The position numbers and the translations under genes were made by a program. From NCBI GenBank assembly GCA_963676435.2, contig CAXXOZ010000009.1, forward strand, positions 1-64,000: DNA of 64,000 nucleotides. Direction: 5' to 3'. This DNA comes from CAXXOZ01 sp963676435. GTDB taxonomy: Bacteria; Bacillota; Clostridia; Lachnospirales; Lachnospiraceae. The number at the start of each line of letters is the position of its first letter. The stretch's first letter is position 1. Shown here in pieces: positions 60,298-64,000 of the stretch. The notes below the pieces were generated by a model. It was not told where the DNA came from. It made no database searches and saw only the letters and a program-made list of their open reading frames with translations.

Positions 60298-61593
60298 ATG
60301 AAGAAAGCAGCTTTGCATAACCTTGGTTGTAAAGTAAACTCGTATGAAACAGAGGCAATGAGAGAGCAATTAGAAGAGGCGGGATATGAAATAGTTTCTT
60401 TTAACGAAAAAGCTGATGTATATATAATTAATACTTGTACTGTGACCAACATTGCAGACAGAAAATCAAGACAGATGCTTCATAAGGCAAAGAAAAAAAA
60501 TCCAGAGAGCATAGTTGTTGCTGTTGGGTGTTATGTTCAGGCAGCCGAAGAAGAACTTAAAAAAGATATTAGTGTGGATATAATTATTGGTAATAATAGA
60601 AAAAGTGATATTATCAAAATAATTGAGCAGGGAACAATAAAATCAGATGTTATCGATATAAATAAAACCTGTGAATATGAAGAAGTGAAAGTTAAAAAAA
60701 TATCTGGTTTGAATCGTGCAAACATAAAAGTACAGGATGGGTGTAACCAGTTTTGTTCTTATTGTATAATTCCATATACAAGAGGAAGAGTAAGAAGCAG
60801 GGACTCTCAGGAAATAATATCAGAGATTTCAAATTTATCAAAAAAAGGATGTAAGGAAGTTGTACTGACTGGAATACACACAGCATCATACGGTGTTGAT
60901 TTTGATCAAGATGAAAATCTTTTATCATTAATAAAAAAAATACATTTGATTGAAGGAATTGAAAGAATAAGATTAAGTTCCTTGGAGCAAGGCATAGTTA
61001 CTGAGCTATTTGCAAAAGAATTATCTGGGTTAAAAAAGGTATGTCCTCATTTTCACTTATCACTTCAAAGTGGATCAGATGGTGTTTTAAGTAGAATGAA
61101 TAGAAAATATAATTCAGACGATTATTATCAAAAATGCTTGATTTTAAGGAAGTATTTTGAAAATCCAGCAATAACAACTGATATAATTGTTGGTTTTCCA
61201 GGAGAAACCCAGGAAGAATTTAATGAAACATATGACTTTATTAAAAAAGTTAGTTTTGCTGATGTTCATATTTTTAAATATTCAAAAAGAAAAGGTACAA
61301 AAGCAGCAGAAATGAAAAATCAAGTTCCTGAAAATATAAAAAATGAAAGAAGCGAAAAGTTAATAAATGTTGGACAGGAAATGAGAAAAGAGTATTTAGA
61401 ATATTTCATCGGAAAGGAAAGAGAAGTACTTTTTGAGGATACGGTAGTTGTTGGCGAACATAGGTATCAGGTTGGGCATACAATGGAACATATTAAAATT
61501 GCTATTCCATTTATGAAAGATGTTTCTAATGAGATTTTTAAACTCACTCCATATAAGCTTTTAACGGGGGAAATATTGCTTGCCGAATTATAA
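60298..61593 (+). CDS. mtaB: tRNA t6A37 methylthiotransferase MtaB
   Basis: This radical SAM enzyme adds a methylthio group to t6A37 of tRNAs reading ANN codons. The 431-residue protein has the N-terminal UPF0004 domain with three cluster cysteines (HNLGCKVNSYETE, INTCTVTNIAD, VAVGCYVQ), the radical SAM motif VQDGCNQFCSYCIIPYTRGRVRSR, and a C-terminal TRAM-like domain. Its opening ALHNLGCKVN and RGRVRSR mark the MtaB subgroup rather than MiaB. It ends the long operon begun at hrcA, although promoters inside it are possible. Confidence 0.93.
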   Translation: MKKAALHNLGCKVNSYETEAMREQLEEAGYEIVSFNEKADVYIINTCTVTNIADRKSRQMLHKAKKKNPESIVVAVGCYVQAAEEELKKDISVDIIIGNNRKSDIIKIIEQGTIKSDVIDINKTCEYEEVKVKKISGLNRANIKVQDGCNQFCSYCIIPYTRGRVRSRDSQEIISEISNLSKKGCKEVVLTGIHTASYGVDFDQDENLLSLIKKIHLIEGIERIRLSSLEQGIVTELFAKELSGLKKVCPHFHLSLQSGSDGVLSRMNRKYNSDDYYQKCLILRKYFENPAITTDIIVGFPGETQEEFNETYDFIKKVSFADVHIFKYSKRKGTKAAEMKNQVPENIKNERSEKLINVGQEMRKEYLEYFIGKEREVLFEDTVVVGEHRYQVGHTMEHIKIAIPFMKDVSNEIFKLTPYKLLTGEILLAEL

Positions 61594-61637
61594 TATATAT
61601 ATTAGAATAGAGTTATAAAAGATAAGGAATGAGCATT

Positions 61638-61898
61638 ATGAAAGATTTTACAAACACACAATATTTTAAAATCAAGCAAGAAACAGACTTAGAAGTGGCA
61701 GAAATTATTTCTTTGGTATATGAAGCACTTGCTGAAAAAGGATATAATCCAGTAAATCAAATGGTGGGTTATATTATGTCGGGCGATCCTACATATATCA
61801 CAAGTCATAATAATGCTAGAAGCCTTATCATGAAAGTTGAGCGTGACGAATTAATTGAGGAGGCATTAACTTATTATATTAAGAGCAAATTGAATTAG
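61638..61898 (+). CDS. ireB: IreB-family regulatory phosphoprotein (UPF0297)
   Basis: This small cytoplasmic protein of 86 residues (DUF965/UPF0297) is, in Enterococcus, a substrate of the Ser/Thr kinase IreK and a negative regulator of cephalosporin resistance. The conserved FKIKQETDLEVAEIISLVYEALAEKGYNPVNQMVGYIMSGDPTYITSH is easily recognised by its parts (YEALAEKGYNP, SGDPTYI). I set the start at 61638, 9 bases after AAGGA. An ATG at 61629 touches that site. The ireB-ruvX-DUF1292 order is conserved in Firmicutes. Confidence 0.92.
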   Translation: MKDFTNTQYFKIKQETDLEVAEIISLVYEALAEKGYNPVNQMVGYIMSGDPTYITSHNNARSLIMKVERDELIEEALTYYIKSKLN

Positions 61899-61913
61899 AC
61901 AGGAGGTGCCACC

Positions 61914-62348
61914 TTGCGCGTTATTGGTTTAGACTATGGTTCGAAAACAGTTGGGGTTGCTATTTCTGATGCAATTTATCTTACTGCTCAAAGTTTTGAA
62001 ATAATCAGGCGTGATTCCGAAAACAAATTAAGAAAAACACTTGCAAGAATTGAAGAGATAATTTCGGAATATCAAGTTGAAAAAATCGTTTTAGGTTTCC
62101 CGAAAAATATGAATAATACTATTGGTCCGAGGGCTGAAAAAACTCTTGAGTTTAAAGAAATGCTTGAGAGAAGAACAGGTCTTGAGGTTATTTTATGGGA
62201 TGAAAGACTAAGCACAGCATTTGCCCATAGAGCTATGGGTGAAGCTCAGATAGATGGTAAAGAAAGAAAAAAATATGTAGATAGTGTAGCTGCAGCTTAT
62301 ATTTTGCAGGCATACATGGATTGGAGTAAAAATGGAGAACAAAATTAA
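61914..62348 (+). CDS. ruvX: YqgF/RuvX RNase H-fold protein
   Basis: This 144-residue RNase H-fold protein was proposed as a Holliday junction resolvase or, by other evidence, an enzyme in pre-16S rRNA 5' end maturation. It opens with RVIGLDYGSKTVGVAISD, has VLGFPKNMNNTIGPRAEKTLEF and ILWDERLSTAFA, and ends with DSVAAAYILQAYMD. The acidic active-site residues are in place. The start is TTG with a perfect AGGAGGTG 5 bases upstream. The DUF1292 gene starts inside its 3' end, overlapping by 17 bases. Confidence 0.93.
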   Translation: MRVIGLDYGSKTVGVAISDAIYLTAQSFEIIRRDSENKLRKTLARIEEIISEYQVEKIVLGFPKNMNNTIGPRAEKTLEFKEMLERRTGLEVILWDERLSTAFAHRAMGEAQIDGKERKKYVDSVAAAYILQAYMDWSKNGEQN

Positions 62349-62598
62349 ATTTACAGATTCTCAGACAGGTGAAGAACTTGAATTTTTTATTATAGAAGAA
62401 ACAAGAATTAATAACATGAATTATATTCTTGTAACAGAATCAGAGAACGAAGATGATTCAGAAGCTTATATACTTAAAGACCTTTCAGAAGAAGGTAGCG
62501 AAGATGCTATTTATGAATTTGTTGATGATGACTCAGAAATAGAATTTGTAGGTAATATTTTTGCAGAACTTTTAGAAGATATAGATATTGAAAAGTAG
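62332..62598 (+). CDS. DUF1292-family protein (YrzB-like)
   Basis: This small, very acidic cytoplasmic protein of 88 residues belongs to the DUF1292 family, which has no established role. Family features are the opening KIKFTDSQTGEELEFFIIEETRINNMNYILVTE and the repeated acidic stretch EDDSEAYILKDL. It overlaps ruvX by 17 bases, a conserved pairing in Firmicutes. Confidence 0.88.
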   Translation: MENKIKFTDSQTGEELEFFIIEETRINNMNYILVTESENEDDSEAYILKDLSEEGSEDAIYEFVDDDSEIEFVGNIFAELLEDIDIEK

Positions 62599-62605
62599 GA
62601 GAAAA

Positions 62606-63049
62606 ATGATTCAGGAAAATTTTAGAGAAATACTGAAAGAAAAAGGACTCAAAGTAACCAACCAGAGGGTGTTGGTTCTTAAAGTACTTTCATCAGAACC
62701 TGAACTTCATTTGTCAACCGAAGAAATTTACGATCTGGTTAAAGAAGAATATCCGGAAATTGGTCTAGCGACTGTGTATAGGACTATTCAGCTTTTATTA
62801 GATTTGAATTTAATAAATAAAATTAATTTAAATGATGGATTTGTGCGATATGAACTGGCAAAAGATAAGGATTTATCTGGACACCATCATCATCATTTAA
62901 TATGCATGGATTGTGGAAACGTTTATTCTTTTGAGGATGACTTGCTTGAGAATCTTGAGGAGCACATTGCAAAGACAATGGGATTCGAAGTGGCTGATCA
63001 TGAAGTTAAACTTTATGGTTACTGTCAGAATTGTAAGAAGGCACGTTAA
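62606..63049 (+). CDS. Fur-family transcriptional regulator
   Basis: This metal-dependent repressor of the Fur/PerR/Zur family has 147 residues. The N-terminal winged helix has GLKVTNQRVLVLKVLSSEPELHLSTEEIYDLV and EIGLATVYRTIQLL. The His-rich HHHHHLICMDCGNVYSFEDD loop provides metal sites. Two cysteine pairs (CMDC and CQNC) form the structural zinc site. Fur, PerR and Zur cannot be told apart safely, though the GHHHHHLICMDCG pattern is common to clostridial Fur and PerR proteins. I set the start at 62606, 5 bases after TAGGAG. The longer frame from 62588 overlaps the DUF1292 gene. Confidence 0.9.
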   Translation: MIQENFREILKEKGLKVTNQRVLVLKVLSSEPELHLSTEEIYDLVKEEYPEIGLATVYRTIQLLLDLNLINKINLNDGFVRYELAKDKDLSGHHHHHLICMDCGNVYSFEDDLLENLEEHIAKTMGFEVADHEVKLYGYCQNCKKAR

Positions 63050-63087
63050 ACATTTCATGAACTAATAAAGAAAATGGAGGTGCTGTT

Positions 63088-64000
63088 TTGCAGACAGACA
63101 AAAAATCAGAATTGCGTATCATTCCTTTAGGTGGATTAGAACAGATAGGGATGAACATGACTGTCATCGAATATGAGGACAGTATTATTGTTGTGGATTG
63201 TGGTTTAGCTTTTCCTGACGATGAAATGTTAGGGATTGATTTGGTTATACCAGATACAACATACTTAAAAGAAAATATAAATAAAGTAAAAGGTTTTATT
63301 ATTACACATGGACATGAAGACCATATAGGTGCTTTACCATATGTTTTAAAGGAAATAAATGCTCCTATATATACTACAAATCTAACTATGGGTTTGATTG
63401 ATAACAAATTAAGAGAACATAACCTAATAAATAATGTTAAAAGAAAAGTAGTTAAATATTCACAGTCAATTAATTTAGGTTGTTTTAGAATTGAATTTAT
63501 AAAAACAAATCATAGCATTGCAGATGCTGCAGCTTTAGCGATTTTTACACCTGAAGGAATAGTTTTACATACAGGTGATTTTAAAGTGGATTATACACCA
63601 TTATTTGGAGATGCAATAGACTTAACAAGATTTGGAGAACTTGGTAAAAAAGGTGTTTTAGCTTTTTTAGGAGATAGTACTAATGCTGGAAGACCGGGAT
63701 TTACTATGTCTGAAAGAGTTGTTAGAAAGACATTTGAATCGATTTTTAGCGAATATATTAATAATAGAATAATCATAGCAACTTTTGCATCAAATGTGGA
63801 CAGAGTACATCAAATATTAAACACTGCACATCAATTTGGAAGAAAAGTTGTAATTGAAGGCAGAAGTATGGTGAATATAATTCATACGGCTTCAGAACTT
63901 GGATATATAAAAGTTCCTGAAAATACACTTATAGAAGTTGAAAAAATGAAATTCTATAAAGATGAAAAGATTGTAATTATTACTACTGGAAGTCAGGGAG
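63088..64000 (+). CDS. rnj: Ribonuclease J, 5' part (3' end outside window)
   Basis: This is an RNase J-type enzyme with 5'-3' exonuclease and endonuclease activity in mRNA decay and rRNA maturation. The first 304 residues are in the window and the frame is open to the last base. The metallo-beta-lactamase motifs are present: GGLEQIGMNMTVIEY, VVDCGLAFPDDEMLGID, THGHEDHIGALPYVL, TNHSIADAAALAI and HTGDFKVDYTPL. GDSTNA and the beta-CASP ATFASNVDRVHQI follow. The start is TTG with GGAGGTG upstream. RNase J1 and J2 cannot be told apart from this part. Confidence 0.93.
   Translation, partial: MQTDKKSELRIIPLGGLEQIGMNMTVIEYEDSIIVVDCGLAFPDDEMLGIDLVIPDTTYLKENINKVKGFIITHGHEDHIGALPYVLKEINAPIYTTNLTMGLIDNKLREHNLINNVKRKVVKYSQSINLGCFRIEFIKTNHSIADAAALAIFTPEGIVLHTGDFKVDYTPLFGDAIDLTRFGELGKKGVLAFLGDSTNAGRPGFTMSERVVRKTFESIFSEYINNRIIIATFASNVDRVHQILNTAHQFGRKVVIEGRSMVNIIHTASELGYIKVPENTLIEVEKMKFYKDEKIVIITTGSQG

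Noticed and set aside
1..64000. Prophage, insertion sequence, toxin-antitoxin or defence island
   Set aside because: No transposase, integrase, phage structural gene, restriction or toxin-antitoxin family was recognised, and nearly all genes are conserved housekeeping genes in familiar clostridial order.

Overview
This window is a stretch of ordinary core chromosome from a low-GC, Gram-positive anaerobe of the class Clostridia. Gene order and family content point to the Lachnospiraceae or close relatives. The main indicators are the relA - MBL hydrolase - hemZ - hisS - aspS block, the ireB - ruvX - DUF1292 - fur - RNase J block, a DUF5721-like protein, the hrcA-grpE-dnaK-dnaJ-prmA-rsmE-cysteine desulfurase-thiI-mtaB run, and AT-rich codon use with AGGAGG-type ribosome sites. 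Genus and species cannot be fixed from the sequence alone. I see no phage, insertion sequence, CRISPR array, rRNA or plasmid gene. One tRNA, tRNA-Thr(CGT), is present.

Layout. 1-2.3 kb: 3' part of a type IIA topoisomerase A subunit, then a GNAT acetyltransferase. 2.3-9 kb: a small lipoprotein, a 6-phosphogluconolactonase-type propeller protein, and a BMP-family (nucleoside-type) ABC importer in which the ATPase and first permease are fused. 9-19.3 kb: one long operon, pheA - DUF815 AAA+ ATPase - relA - MBL hydrolase - hemZ - HD-GYP protein - hisS - aspS. 19.2-20.7 kb: a Crp/Fnr regulator divergent from a ferredoxin-like protein, with a perfect inverted repeat between them. 20.8-26.5 kb: glyA, then aroC and a DEAD-box helicase on the minus strand, then tgt-yajC. 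26.6-33.6 kb: ilvD-ilvB-serC-serA-DUF1015. 33.6-35.3 kb: an MscS channel and a patatin-like protein. 35.3-39.3 kb (minus): argH, htpG with a perfect CIRCE operator, and a DUF5721-like protein. 39.4-43.3 kb: NrnA-like DHH protein, tRNA-Thr, and the folate operon folE - HD protein - folP - folBK. 43.4-51.4 kb: asd, a Thr/Glu-rich repeat membrane protein, nitroreductase, lepA-hemW, an SPFH protein, and a DUF1700-DUF4097 pair. 51.4-61.6 kb: CIRCE-hrcA-grpE-dnaK-dnaJ followed by RNA modification and sulfur-transfer genes. 61.6-64 kb: ireB, ruvX, DUF1292, fur and the start of an RNase J gene.

The most striking anomaly is at about 30.86-33.40 kb. serC, serA and the DUF1015 gene are broken by more than twenty single-base indels, nearly all readable as insertions and many in A or T runs, while the protein sequence between breaks stays well conserved and every other gene in the window is intact. 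This looks much more like a low-quality patch of the assembly than real gene decay. Other points worth checking are the ATPase-permease fusion, a HemZ that appears to lack its N-terminal domain, terminator-like hairpins in the leaders of the DEAD-box helicase and asd, overlapping divergent promoters that share one palindromic -35 hexamer, CIRCE control of htpG, and an HD phosphohydrolase placed where the folate pathway has a missing enzyme. I did not find a clearly new multi-gene system. No stretch longer than 300 bases is without a gene.
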